This document shows, piece by piece, positions 11,360 to 22,804 of a stretch of DNA of 64,000 bases; position 1 is the stretch's first letter; each line of letters opens with the position of its first letter. The notes under the pieces were generated by a model. It worked only from the letters and a program-made list of their open reading frames with translations, ran no database searches and was not told the origin of the DNA. The DNA is from Roridomyces roridus (taxonomy: Eukaryota; Basidiomycota; Agaricomycetes; Agaricales; Mycenaceae), in NCBI GenBank assembly GCA_029378245.1, contig JARKIF010000143.1, positions 16,439-80,438 on the forward strand, in the 5' to 3' direction. The position numbers and the translations under genes were made by a program.

Positions 11360-12862
11360 TCACAGACCAAGCTTCAACATAAGTTGTCTAGCAGGCCCTC
11401 CCGCCTGTGGCGGCAAATCCAGCTCCCTCGAAGGCGGCATGTCCATCAACTCTCGCACCGCCGTCTGTGTCTCTTTCCCTGGAGCAAAACTGTCAGAGAT
11501 TACTTCCGACAACGCCCGGAAGAACCCACCATTATACAGCACCTCGTAAACCTGCTCCGCAATCGGCGCAGTCACACCCAGCTTGTCGATAATGGTCTTG
11601 ACACCCTTGGCCGTCGACACGCCCTCCGCAACACTCCCAAGTGTGGAAATGATCGTCTGCAATGACTCCCCCTTGCCCAGCCGATACCCGACAGTGTAAT
11701 TCCGGCTGCTCGACGAACTGCAGGTCAGGAACAGATCCCCTACCCCTGCCAACCCTAGAAAAGTCAACGGCGACGCCCCGTACGCCGTGCCGATGCACGT
11801 CATCTCGGCCAATCCGCGAGTTATTATCACTGTGGATCATCAGCAACAACTTTGAGGCCTCGTCGGACACTACCAACTTGCTCTCGTGTTGTTCTCGTAT
11901 CCAAGCCCGTCCGACATACCCGCGGCAATAGCGTATACGTTTTTAAGCGCGCCCGCTAATTCGAGACCGATAGGATCACTGCCTGTATAACTACCAAGTA
12001 ATCAGCGCTTGCAGTCGACCTCTGCTCGGGGGCAAACCAGCGGAAGTGTGGCTCATGAAACAGGTTCGTAGTCTTGTTTGCCTCTGCTTCGGTCATGGAC
12101 GCGACTGAGACGGAGGTGGGTCGTCTGAGAATAACTATTCCGACCTGTTCAGCAACGCCCGCGACAAGTCTCTCGCCTTACTTTCTTTAGCAAACGAGGG
12201 TCCTGACTGGCACACTATCAGTCGAGTCTACGGGCGAGGCGAATCGCAACTCACTATGAATGTCGCGGCTCTCGCCACGGACGCGCCGCATGTATCGGCG
12301 ATTATTTCCAGAGTCAGGGCATTCGTCCCAACTTCTATACCCTTGTTGACAAAAATGAGCAGTGGAAGTTTTGTATTGCCGTCTATTTTCAGAGAGCGGT
12401 TGAGGATCGTCAGGTTTTCTCTGTCCAAAATTAGACGTGCTAGTGAGAGCCAGCGGACGAGTTACCTCAAGAACTGCGTCGGAATCGCAAACAGCAGCAC
12501 GTCCATGCCGTGCAGAAAGTCGGCGCCGGGTAGTTCGGGGCCCACAGCCGTGATATTCTAAGGAGTCATTCGAACCAACATGTTCCGGGAAAGAAACATG
12601 ACAACCTTTGAAAAGTTGTGTTCGGGAAGGTACTTGAGATGTTTGCGGTGGATGTTAAAGTGCTTGACGACCTCGGCCTCGCGGGACCACAAGTAGACGC
12701 GATGCTCCGAGTCGCCCAGATGATCTGCGAGACAGCAGCCAAAGTTACCTAGGCAAGTACGCGTCGGGTCATGGTTTCGGGACGCCAGAGTCTGGACTTT
12801 TTACCTGCACCGAGCACAAGGACTTTGGATTCAGAGTCGGGCTGTGGCTTGGAGGTTGGCAT
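11360..12862 (-). CDS. GPD1: Glycerol-3-phosphate dehydrogenase (NAD+)
   Basis: Reduces dihydroxyacetone phosphate to glycerol-3-phosphate with NADH, feeding lipid and glycerol (osmolyte) synthesis. Eight exons are readable. Exon 1 is 12805-12862 and ends inside the dinucleotide-binding GAGNFG motif. Later exons give [35 protein letters not shown], the catalytic-lysine segment [16 protein letters not shown] and YENNTR. The last exon (11360 to about 11825) gives [31 protein letters not shown] (conserved) and a C-terminal [11 protein letters not shown] helix. About 370 residues, normal for the family. One intron must use an unusual GTTGGT donor after NNTRA. There is no peroxisomal PTS2-like extension of the yeast Gpd1 kind at the N-terminus. 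The promoter is shared with SED5. Confidence 0.94.
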
Positions 12863-12999
12863 TGTAAATCGAAAGGTGGAGGTGAAAGAACGGAAGGAGG
12901 GACGTCGATGACGCGCCACACGAGTTGCAAGCATGATGATTCTGAAAATGGCCCCGCGTCTTGTGATGCGTGGCTGTACACCCAACCTCTTCTCCGTTC
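12863..12999. promoter_or_regulatory. Divergent promoter region GPD1/SED5
   Basis: Only 137 bp separate the two start codons, so the 5' leaders and core promoters must be very short or overlap the neighbouring transcript. No TATA element stands out. Confidence 0.45.
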
Positions 13000-14280
13000 A
13001 TGCCGCCGCCGATCCAGGACCGTACAAACGAATTTCGGTCTTGTGTGGACTCGATTCGTTCTCGTTCTTCCCTCACCCGTGGCGGCGCCGATTCAAAACA
13101 ACGGCTTCTTCGCAATGCGAAGACGACGGCAAAGACAGAATTTGCGAGCATGGCCTCGGCCATTGGGAAGGATATCAACGGTACCAACATAAAACTAGGG
13201 AAATTGGCCCAGCGTGCGCAATCATCGTCTCTGTTCAGCCCAGGTTACTCATGGACATTTCCAGTGGCAAAGCGGAAAACGTTGTTCGATGACCGGCCAG
13301 TCGAAATTAGCGTACGTGTCGGTGCTCAGGGCATTTCACGTCGTCGCTCAAACCCCTCCTAGGAACTCACCTTCATAATCAAACAAGACATTGCCAATTT
13401 CAACAAGCAGATAGCCTCGCTGCAGTCTTATGTGAAGCAACGGAGTGCGCAGGGGTCAAAGTCGCCAGAGGCCAAGCAGCTCGAGGAGCACAATAACAAT
13501 GTTGTGATGCTACTCCAGAGCATGCTGGCGAATACGAGCATGACTTTCAAGGATGTGCTCGAGCTCCGGACGCAGAACATGAAGGAGTCGAGGAATCGGA
13601 CGGAGCAATTCATGTATTCCACTTCGACCGCCACGGCTCAAGCTGCTGCTTCCAGTGCGCTGCCTCTCTTTCGTACTCGTCGTCTGGAACTAAACAATGA
13701 CGCAGGTTCAATGCTCTATAATTCTCGTCCAGACCCAATGGGCGACGGCAGCCCCAGCCGATACGACTCCAAGGGCAAGGGACGGGCACCGCAGAACGGC
13801 GACGTCCTCGCACTAGACCTAGACTCCGCCGAAGCAGGTATTCCGGGGACGCAAAACGGCGGTGCCTTCCAGCAAATGCAGCTCGTCGAGCAACAGGTGC
13901 GTTTCTCATGTCATCCCCGCTCTCGCAGCGCTCCAACACACAGCTTCACAGGACTCGTACATCCAATCTCGTTCGACGGCGATAGAATCAATAGAGACAA
14001 CGATTGCCGAGCTCGGCCAGATTTTCACCCAGCTGGCGACAATGGTTGCAGAGCAGCGCGAAACGGTACAGCGGATCGACGCCGACACGATGGATATTGC
14101 TTCGAACGTGTCTGGAGCACAGCGGGAACTTCTCAAGTACTATGCGAGCATCTCGAGCAATCGCTGGCTGATGCTAAAGGTGTTCGGCGTGTTGATCGTA
14201 TTCGTGCGTGCCTTCTTGCTGAGAATAGTCCAAGACGCTAATTTCGTTTCCAGTTCTTGGTCTTTATTCTCGTCTCATGA
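13000..14280 (+). CDS. SED5: Syntaxin-5 family t-SNARE Sed5
   Basis: Qa-SNARE of the cis-Golgi, needed for ER-Golgi and intra-Golgi fusion. The protein is about 340 residues: an N-terminal IQDRTNEF motif of the Sed5/Sly1-binding type, the Habc region starting after KRKTLFDDRPVEIS (ELTFIIKQDIANFNKQI), a disordered linker, the Qa SNARE helix (STAIESIETTIAELGQIF... through VAEQRETVQRIDADT, with the zero-layer Gln in EQRE), and a single C-terminal membrane anchor. Six exons are needed. The intron inside the linker (51 nt) is a multiple of three. The last intron splits the anchor so that only FLVFILVS is in the final exon. The start is the ATG at 13000, right before PPPIQDRTNEF. Confidence 0.95.
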
Positions 14281-14363
14281 GGGCTGGGCCCATTATATCT
14301 ATCTAAAAGGACTTTCTTACTTGTTTCGATCGCTGGAAGCGTCATAATGGAATAGCATTACTA

Positions 14364-15464
14364 CTAGCCAACTGGTATAGCATTGACACCGGTTCCCCAT
14401 TGCTTCCCTCTTGATTTCGACCGGACTCTGCTGTGTTTCTGCCCACCGCGATGTGTGATACCGTCGTCTTCGTCCTCCACTGTCCAAGTTTTTCTCTTGG
14501 ACTCGACCTGCTCCAAACCACTTGTGCGCGAAAATCGTTGAGGCAGGTCGGGGACCGCAGACAAGGATGGGTCGCTTTTCGCCAGCTTCTCGATTCGATC
14601 TTTCTAAGCTGGGTTTTAGTAAGAACTCAAGCAACGTTGGGAGACGCACCCTCTGATCGAACAATCCTTTATTGCGTTCCTTGAGTTTCGTGATACGACC
14701 GTCGCCTTTACCGCCTCCACCGACGGTTAGTTCCACATTGATCTTCCGACCCTCGAGCTCGGATTGGTGTAATTTAAGCCCTTGCTGCAGGGCGTTGCGG
14801 TGGGTGAACTCTACAAAGGCGCATCCTTTCGATTTTATGACGGGTCTGCCGGGTGTAGCTTTGGGTGTCCGTAGACGGACCGTCGGTGGGGGGTCTACGA
14901 CGGCTAAGTCAGGACATGGAAATGCTTGCAGAGTATTGATGTACCGCAAGCTGCAAAGTGGGATTTTATTGCCTCTGCGGTGGTCGTGTATTTCAGGTTT
15001 CCTACACGATGAATTGGAGAGATGTTCAGGCAAATGGAATGCGACGCACCGACGAAGAGAATGAACCGCTGCTTTACTTCCGAGTTTTTGTCCGCTTCGC
15101 CCTTGGCGCCCTTGGTTTTTTTCTTCTCGGGGCCTGGCTCCTTCTCTGCGGTCTCATCCACTGCAGACTCCCTTTTCCGCTTTTTCGTCTTGACCGGAGC
15201 AGCTGAATCCCCATCCCCGTCCTTCGCCTTTTCTTTCCCCTTTGCTTTCCGCGCCGACGCACTACTCTTCGCATCCACCGGGACAGCGTCCTTCTCATCC
15301 GTGCCATCTTGAACATCAACGAGATCTTGTACCTCCAAGACAGGAAGCGAGCCATCCTCCAGGCTAGTCGGATTAGCATTCGCCAGGGCGCCGCCTCGGT
15401 TTTTTGCTCGGAAGGCGATTCCCTTCTTTTGCTTTTTAGTGAGTTTGGGTTGAGAGGCACTCAT
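14364..15464 (-). CDS. Nucleolar RRM protein, Nop6-like
   Basis: About 300 residues. The start at 15464 gives MSASQPKLTKKQKKGIAF, then a Lys/Glu-rich, nuclear-signal-rich region (KTKKRKRES, PEKKKTKGAKGE), a single RRM split by two introns (RNP2 in FVGNLKYTTT, RNP1 in SKGCAFVEF, ending GRKINVELTVGGGG) and a basic tail after an intron that joins FDQR to KDRIEKLAK. This layout matches fungal Nop6-type proteins, which bind RNA in early 40S ribosome assembly. The RNP1 motif and the INVELT-GGGG ending support the call; the exact orthologue was not tested. It is convergent with SED5, 83 bp away. Confidence 0.8.
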
Positions 15465-15654
15465 TTGCGGTGAGGCTGCTATTTTTCGATTGAATGACGT
15501 CCAAGTGGGTCCCGAGAGAGAAAGTTGCCTGGAGGTCACAGTCAGTCACATCAGTCGCGCTTTCTTTCCTTCCACCACGACGCGTATTGCAGGCGAGCCT
15601 TCATCGCATATGGACGCGTTCTTTCTGACGATTTCTCTAGCCTGCATTGCTATC
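15465..15654. promoter_or_regulatory. Divergent region Nop6-like / KEN-box gene
   Basis: 190 bp between two divergent starts. An upstream in-frame ATG at 15610 would extend the plus-strand protein by 15 residues; I treat it as leader because MPPRKK is the more usual nuclear-protein start. Confidence 0.4.
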
Positions 15655-17396
15655 ATGCCTCCGCGTAAAAAAGCCACGCGCGCTCTCAAACGGAATCGTA
15701 CTGAAATGTTCCCGCATTTATCTGCTTCGTCCCCACCGCAGGACATTGACGAGTTCATCCCTTTTTCTCCAAAGCCTGCCAAACGTGCCCGTCGTTCCTC
15801 TAATCCAGAACTCTCGTACAAAAAGATTAGATTATCGGTCGTTGCGACCCCAGCAGCATCCCCTTCCCAGTTCCAAACCCCTTACCCTTCTACCCTCAGC
15901 CAGGAACAAACGTATCGGCTGCCATCCTCCGTCCCCATGCATTCTGAACAGCTTTCGCCGATCCCTTCTTCACGAGGGCTCGTTTCCCGCCCCACCTCTA
16001 GCCATAAAGAGAATGTTATACGCCGTCCATCCAAGAAATCGGCATCGCTTCACAGCCCGTTCCATAGCCGTCCCAATTCCGCGCATTCTTCTCCCCAGAA
16101 ACTTGCTTCTACTTCTCTAAAACGCACGCTTTCTGACACCAACTATAACCCGAATGTACCCCAGAGTTCGAGCACCACCTCTTCCCCCATCCGTCTTCTC
16201 TCCCCGCTCCGCACTCGCCGTCCGTCGGCTCCCAGCCCTCCGCGTCCAGGTTCCTGGCTCTCGAATGAAATCGACGGATTCGATTTCGACTTTCACTTTG
16301 CCGCAGCCAACTCCACACCCTTTTCTATTCCCTCGGCCATGGATGACGTCGACTTTAACCGCCCTCCCTCTTCTCTTTCGTTCTATGGCGGCGACTTTGA
16401 TGGAGCGCCGATCTTTGACGATGAAGTCAAAGGTCCTTTGATGCTGAATAGCGCATATACAACCGGTCTTGGTTCCGTCTTTGACGATGACGAGTTTGTC
16501 GACTCGGAACCAGATCTCACACTCTCGCAGGATCCCTTTGGCGCGTCGTATGGACTCAAGTCCCTGCCTACGCGCGCACGCAGTCCTTGGCTCAGCGACA
16601 GCATCATCTTGTCGCAAAATCCCGCTCAGGAACACGCATATATGCACTCCCCGAGCAGCAGCGACGTCGGTATGGTCGAGGATGAGGATATGGTTTTTGC
16701 TTTTGATCCCGCCCCATCTGGGTTTGAAATGGTCGACTCGGATTCTGAGGACCCTGTGCTTCGTAGCAGCGAAGGCGAGCTGAAGCAGATGTTTGATGAT
16801 TTGGCTCTCGGTATGTCTTCTTCTTCACGTTACTTCACTCGGCTCATATCCTCCCGGAAGCTCCGAAATCCCGCCCTCTCATCAACCGTACGCGCTCCCT
16901 CGAGGCTGAAGATACTACCGCGGCATCCTCATCGCAACCCAAGGCGGGCAGGGACCGCCGTGGCACCATTCGCGCCTCAGACTTTCCGTTGATGCCTGCC
17001 AGACGTTCGCGGAGTGGTACCATCACCGCCACCGCACCCACCACTGCTACTGCCGCCGCAAAGCGCACTCGCAGCGGCACCATCATCGCCGCTCCGCCTG
17101 CTGCGCCTACTGTACGTGAGGAAGGAGAGGTGGACGAGACGGAGGAGTTGAGTGGATGGTGCTCTAATGGATGGTCGGTTGCAGCGCCACCGTCGCCTGT
17201 GGTTACACGCCCTCGTCCGCGCCCGCGTCGCCTTTCGTGGAAACCCGCTCCGCTCTCGCCTGAAGGCCGTTCGGAGGGTGGGTTTGGCTCTGGATTGTTG
17301 CCGTCGCCGGTTTTGGAACGTAAGGGTAAAGGAAAGGCTCCCAGAGTTATGGATGATGTGGATGTGGTGATGGAGGAGGACGAGGAAGAGCTTTGA
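15655..17396 (+). CDS. Disordered nuclear protein with KEN box
   Basis: Two exons (15655-16810, 16861-17396; 50-nt intron) give 563 residues with no known fold. The N-terminus is basic (MPPRKKATRALKRNR, KPAKRARRSS). A KEN triplet sits at residues 118-120 in SSHKENVIRR. SP/TP-rich stretches follow, then an acidic centre with repeated aromatic-acidic motifs (DGFDFDFHF, GGDFDGAPIFDDEV, SVFDDDEFVDSEPD). Near the C-terminus there is a repeated R(S/T)RSGTI motif (three copies at about 434-470) and an acidic end (VMEEDEEEL). KEN boxes direct APC/C ubiquitination, and the mix of nuclear signals, SP sites and a KEN box suggests a cell-cycle-regulated protein. That is inference; I do not recognise the family. 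Confidence 0.72.
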
Positions 17397-19764
17397 ATGG
17401 TCGAGGTGAGTGTTGGTTTTCTCTCTTCATTCTATGCTGAATCCGCTCCCTAGTTGTTTTTGCCTTTTTCGAGCACTGAGAGGAAATGACGGCTGTTTTC
17501 TGTTTCTGTAAATCGACATGTTGTCTTCCGAAAATTTTAGTTCCGTCCGTGTATCAAGTTGTGTTTTCGAAATTCGGAATCGCAGCATAGTCGATCGCCA
17601 CATGAATTTGGTATCTTTATTTGCCCCTCGCGTCATCGTTGAGCGCGTCGAAAGCACCGCGAAATGTTGGTCGAGTGCTCTCTTACCTAGGCTGAAGTGA
17701 GCTTCCAAGTCGACGAAGACTTCCGTTCTTGGTCACACGGAATAGAAGAAAAAATCGGATTTGATTGGGTAGTATGTGCACTGTGTATGTAACTTCAACA
17801 CCTTGCCCCGCCTTCCGAACTATTTCGTTCATCGTCCACTTCCTTGCACCCTCCTCCCACATATGATCACCTTGCATCCTTCCCCCCTAATTCTCTCTGA
17901 ACCAAACCACAACCCTTTCATCATTCCTTGACTTCTTTGGCCCCCAAGTCGGACCAGCCGAGATCCAGATGCAACACAGACCACCCAAGACAACGATGGA
18001 CAGCAACCACAGAATAAACGGAACACGAATAGATGCAGTCGTGTGATGTTGGTGTGCATAGTAGTGTGCATAGTCTGTAGCTGTTACCGTGCGGGCGTGG
18101 ATGTCTGGAGGACTTGATGCCATGCGGGCGGAGGTACAAAGGATGGTGGTTGCCGATGGGCGGTGGATAGGTTGCGGACGAAACCAGGCCGGCAAGATCA
18201 AGACGGGCGGACAAACAACTCCAACGACGCAACCAAAAAACCCTCTTCCACCAAAATCAATTCCAATCCGACAGCTGCTCGGCAAGACGTCGCCCGAGTC
18301 GAAAGTGCGACCACCCCCCGCACCAACGTCTTGCTGAGTCCTGTCGACCACGTACCGCGGCGTGCGGCAGCCCAAGCGTCCTTGACGGTCGTACCTTGAA
18401 CATCGCGTCGTGGCCCTGTCGGTCTTGAGAGTGGTGATGGCGGTCTGAGGAGCATGGGTCGCGCCATCTTTGTCTCCGTCGACAGGCAGGGTCCTGTATG
18501 CGACGCCCGTCTTGTTCCATGCCTTGGGATCTCGCTGGGGGTGCTTGACGTGGGGGCGGCGTCGAGTGGGACGAGGAGAAAAGAGGGAGAAGGAGGAAGG
18601 GGCGACGAGTGAGGACGACAGTAAGTCTTCTCGACGAGCAGGTCGACAGTCCGACTGGGAGAGGGGACAGCGGACAGCAGCAGGCGAGACGTGGCCATCG
18701 TGGGCTCAGTCGCGCGGCCCTGGCCTAACCCAGCAACCAGTCGGCAAGGGTCCTACCACAGGAGGGGGGGCGAGTGCGGGGGCAAGGCTGGCCATAACAT
18801 GTAGGGGCGGCGCGCCAATACCCAGTCCGCAGCTATCTAACCTGAAGTGGTAGGCCCCACAGTTCCTGCTTCGCGTCGAGGGTCGTCCTTGATTCACTTC
18901 ATCGCTGGGACGGCGGCGAGGGGAGGGTGTGGATGGCGGATGTAAGCAGCAGCTAATACAACGCGTCAGTGAGTGGTCGACAACGGCGAGAAAGGCTGCT
19001 TACAATGTCCGTGACGACGCGCGACCATGGGCGGGTGAGAGTTGAAGTGATTCTGAAAGGGCGAGTTAATACTGGCGTAGGTGGCGACGAAGTGCATTAC
19101 CTCGCTACCGACAGACATCGCTCATCTGAACGCGGGCGGGGCGGGCAACGGCGAGGTCTATAACGACGAGTCAGCATGGACGCCACAGAGGAAGAGATCG
19201 CTCCATGGCAGGAGGAAGGAGAAGAAGATGGGGGATTAGAGGCTGAGCATCGTTGCTTATATACCTCTGCGACTCTGCATTTCTGACAAGAATGGAGATC
19301 GGACAGCGGATGTCGAGCGGAAGGCATTTACTCGGGGCATGGCTCGGAGACCAGACAAAATGCTTGTCGAAAAAACTTTTTGTCAGAGGGTGTCGCTGCG
19401 GATTCTCGCGTGCATAGCATGGGGTGAGCCTTTGGGCGAGTCCGCCAGTGATATGACGCGCTTCAGGGAAAAACTGGAGTGGCGGGCATGGGAGTTGTGG
19501 AGGAAGAGGCGCGTCGGTGCAGGTGCCGATCAATGGCTGTGTCGGCCACCACACCGTGATTCAGTGCTCACTGGTGCGTCCGTGAACCTGCGAGTTGTGG
19601 AGGATTCTTGGTCTCCAAGAACTTTACGATGGAACGCGGCGCGATTCGATACACTGATCTGTCCTGCGCAAGTCGACACCGACCCTTCAGCTCCGAGTCT
19701 GTGAAAATGAGCTGGCATTGCGCTGTCGTCGTGTCGTCTACAATTACTGCACAATCAATAAGTA
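17397..19764. other. Gene-poor stretch, no confident gene
   Basis: About 2.4 kb without a frame that I can join into a convincing protein. Several open frames of 60-166 codons exist on both strands (for example 18198-18698 minus), but they lack domains and sensible splice joins. The part from 18.1 to 19.3 kb looks GC-rich. One small membrane-protein frame inside it is listed separately. Confidence 0.5.
17887..18123 (-). CDS. Possible small single-pass membrane protein
   Basis: An ATG at 18123 opens 78 codons. The product has a polar His/Tyr-rich N-terminal half, one strong hydrophobic helix (VPFILWLLSIVVLGGLCCIW, residues about 43-62) and a short charged tail. A 24-residue helix followed by a basic segment is unlikely by chance, but the frame is open well upstream of the ATG and the codons there are Arg-rich, so it may be the last exon of a larger gene. 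No family recognised. Confidence 0.35.
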   Translation of the reverse strand: MASSPPDIHARTVTATDYAHYYAHQHHTTASIRVPFILWLLSIVVLGGLCCIWISAGPTWGPKKSRNDERVVVWFREN

Positions 19765-21563
19765 CTACTGTCCCTTTCTCGCGCGATATTGGATATGTAC
19801 TGGTCGCTCGGGCTCGGGCAACTTGAACAATTGAACGACATTGGGGGAAGGAATGCGCCGTAACGAGGCTCCAGTTTCGTCTGCGATGGTGAAGTCGTAC
19901 TTGGCCACGAGGAGGACGAGCATCATTTTGATCTCGAGCAGCGCAAGACGTTTCCCGACACAGGCGTGGCGGCCTGCACCAAATCCGACGAAGCTGGTCC
20001 CGTGTATTTTGCGCCCCTCTACTTCCTCTGGCAAAAACCGTTCGGGGTCGAAACGGTCAGGGTTGGGGAAGATGTCGGGATTATGGTGCAAATCGGCGGC
20101 GTGAAACATGATGAATGCCCCGTTCTTTATGTGAACGCCATCTCGGACGATATCCCCTCCTATGTTTCGCCGAATGAAGGGACCCAACTGGAATCGCAGA
20201 ACTTCGTTCACCACGAGCTCTATGGATGGCAATTTCTCATCCAAGACGTCCAGTGGGACCCCAGCCATCGCGTTGACCAAGCTGGTGGAATTTTCGAGAT
20301 CGTTTTCACGCAGGAACGCGGCAACTTCTGCCAAAACGCGTGCTTTCCACTCGGCATGGTGCTCGAGGTAAACAAGCGCCCAGGCAAAGACATTCGCGGT
20401 GTTGACGACCGAAGCAAAGAGGATGCTGGCAATAATCTGTGATCTATCGTTAGACAGAGTACGGAGGTGAGACCAGCTACTAACGCGTGCAACTTCAGAG
20501 ACGGGGTAATTCTGTTTGATTAGCTCTTGCAGGGGGTCCTCTTCGTCAATGTCCGATCGTTGGCGTTCGAATTCGACCAGACTTTTCGTCATGCGATATA
20601 GTTGAATTCCTGCGAGAAAACGACGAACTCTTGCTGGCGTTGGCACCCAAGGGAAAAGGAGGGCCGAGGGCGTGGCGCCATCGTCCAGGCGGTCGAAGAT
20701 ATTGATGAGGGTTGCTACGGTTTTCGGATTGCTGGCCAAGTGCTGACATCCACAAAGGGGTAAAGATATCGCGAATACCATCTATGTGTTATGATGGGAA
20801 TCGTGACGGCGTTGAACCGACAAGGACTCTACCTGGTTCATGGCTTTGAATAGATCTACGCTGCCTTGGCTCCCCCATGACTCGTGGCATGCAACTATAG
20901 CGTTCAATACTGTGGCGTAGTCTGAATACGATCAGACGAGAAGATCAACGCTAAACGGAGGACTCGTACGTTTCTCGAGCAGGCCCGTGCGACTGAAACT
21001 CGCCAGAACAGGACCCCAAGTTTGGTCTTCCTTGAGTTGTGTGTGTGGCAGGAAATCTTTTAATTGAGGGTTCTAGAATGACCGGTCAAAATGAAGGACC
21101 AACACCTAGAAGGTACCATACCAATAACTTGTAGCCACTCAAGAAGTCCATGCCTGCAGGTACAATGTTGGTGAGGTCATTGGGAATATACTTGCTCACC
21201 CTTGGAATAAAATATATCTCGTCCCGTGAGACCTCGAACGACGATTACCAGGTCCTGAAAAAGTTGAATTAAGCGATGGTAGCCAATAATTGGGCCACGA
21301 ACCGAGAGAATCCAGAAAGAGAACATGCCCCCAGCGGCCCATTCCTTGCAAGCGGAGAGGAATGCGGGAGGATGCAAGAAGAAAGAGAGTGTCCCAATGT
21401 AGACGAAGGTTTTGAACGGTGCGGCTTGAATGGTGTTCGAAGTAGAACGCGGAACAGTATCTTGAGCCAATTTTGGCCTTGGGTAGTGGTGGCGAAGATA
21501 TGCAGAGAGCATTTGTTGCAAGCCCAAGACCGTCAACGCGGCCGCGCTGAGAGCAAAAAGCAT
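19765..21563 (-). CDS. Cytochrome P450 (unusual I-helix)
   Basis: Haem-thiolate monooxygenase anchored in the ER by its first helix (MLFALSAAALTVLGLQQML). Seven exons (21303-21563, 21200-21254, 21122-21153, 20971-21072 plus one base, 20833-20921, 20437-20781 less its intron, 19765-20436) sum to 1509 nt, 502 residues. ExxR is in NEVLRF. PERF is in DPERFLPEE. The haem loop is FGAGRHACVG with Cys near 438. The I-helix reads FASVVNTANVFAW; it lacks the usual (A/G)Gx(D/E)T and looks more like the ASxxNT pattern of CYP7/CYP8-type enzymes. Two introns (21255-21302 and 20437-20484) are 48 nt and stop-free. Its 5' end faces the second P450. Substrate unknown. Confidence 0.93.
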
Positions 21564-22804
21564 TGTGCGAGTTCAAGCTTGGAGATGGTCAAGTGGCCGT
21601 AAACTGTTGCCTTTCGGATTCATTGCATAATGCGAGATCTGAAAACCACTTACAGCTCTAGATCTGACCCAAGTTTGGATTCGGCCCCCATCGATCGTCT
21701 GCAGAAGTCCCCGTGGAACAGAACAGCTCACCCCGAATCACATCTGAAAAGAAGCATCTTTTTCGTTGCTGAGCGCCCAAGAGGCTGTTGAAAGAAGAAA
21801 CAATGGCGGAGCCTCGGAGCCGATTCAGGTTGATCCGAGATTGGTCGACCTTTGCTTGATCTCGCCACTCTTGCTGTACCAATTGCCTCGTTACTCAGGC
21901 CTCAGGCCTGGGTAAGGCCATCCAACCAGAGTAGGGCATCCAACTAGATGGCCCCTGCATCTTACCCGACGATGCTCCAGGTTATGCAGCCTTCGGAAGA
22001 ATTCGAACAACTCGGTCCGTGCCGTCTTTTGTCAACACAACTAGGCACGACTCTGGTGCTTCGCAACCGCACTCGCCGTCTCCGGCTGATCCGTTTTCCA
22101 CAAACTTCGTCCACGCCTCAACTGCGAAGATCATCTTTCAGAGTTGAACCAGTTCATCTCAGGCTGTCTGTTAGCATTCATCTTCTCCCGTCTGCCGGAC
22201 GGAATCAATTCACCTGGACCATCTCTTCTTCAGATCGGTTCAAGACTGGTGTCTCCTTCCCTCTTGTGCCATGGTGGCCGTGTCCTGGAGGAATTCACCC
22301 CAAACTTGATTGAAACTTGGTGAATCAAGTTGACCGCTCTGCTATCCGGCTTGGTCACGGTCATGTTACACGCGGGGACATTTCTCCGAACGCCGCAGAC
22401 GATCATCTAGGTTAGAATTAATCAACCCGCCTCTTCTTTTGTGCTTGTTCTCTCCGTTTTCCGATCTTTCATTGATTCCTGTGCATCTTTTGCCGCCACA
22501 CGGACGAGGACCTCGTGGAACGCAATTAAAGCCAATCTGGTTTCCTTGTACTGGAGTCAGCTCATCGCTGTTCAACCAGTATCTTGATATTCCGATGTGC
22601 ACCTGCTGCATCTTTCCGTTCGCCATGTTCCGTGGCATGCACGGAAATTTATCGCCTGCTGTTAAGCACGAGAGAACACCGCCTCTGGTCTTGTTCTCCT
22701 CTCTGTTATCGGGAGGCAATGCATAGTATCGGCGGAGATATTAAAAGAGCAATCGACAAAAGAAACATATAACTCGTACTGACCCGAGTTTTCATCAGCA
22801 CAAA
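21564..22804. promoter_or_regulatory. Long divergent region between two P450 genes
   Basis: 1241 bp, by far the longest divergent region in the window. The open frames inside it (for example 22366-22719 minus and 22439-22726 plus) have no domain and no sensible splice partners. It could carry shared control elements for both P450 genes; I cannot name a binding site. Confidence 0.4.

Noticed and set aside
18198..18698. Open frame of 166 codons on the minus strand
   Set aside because: Low-complexity Arg/Ser/Pro product, no domain, and no consistent join to neighbouring frames.
22366..22726. Overlapping frames on both strands in the P450 divergent region
   Set aside because: Both about 100 codons, no motif, no splice partners; expected by chance.
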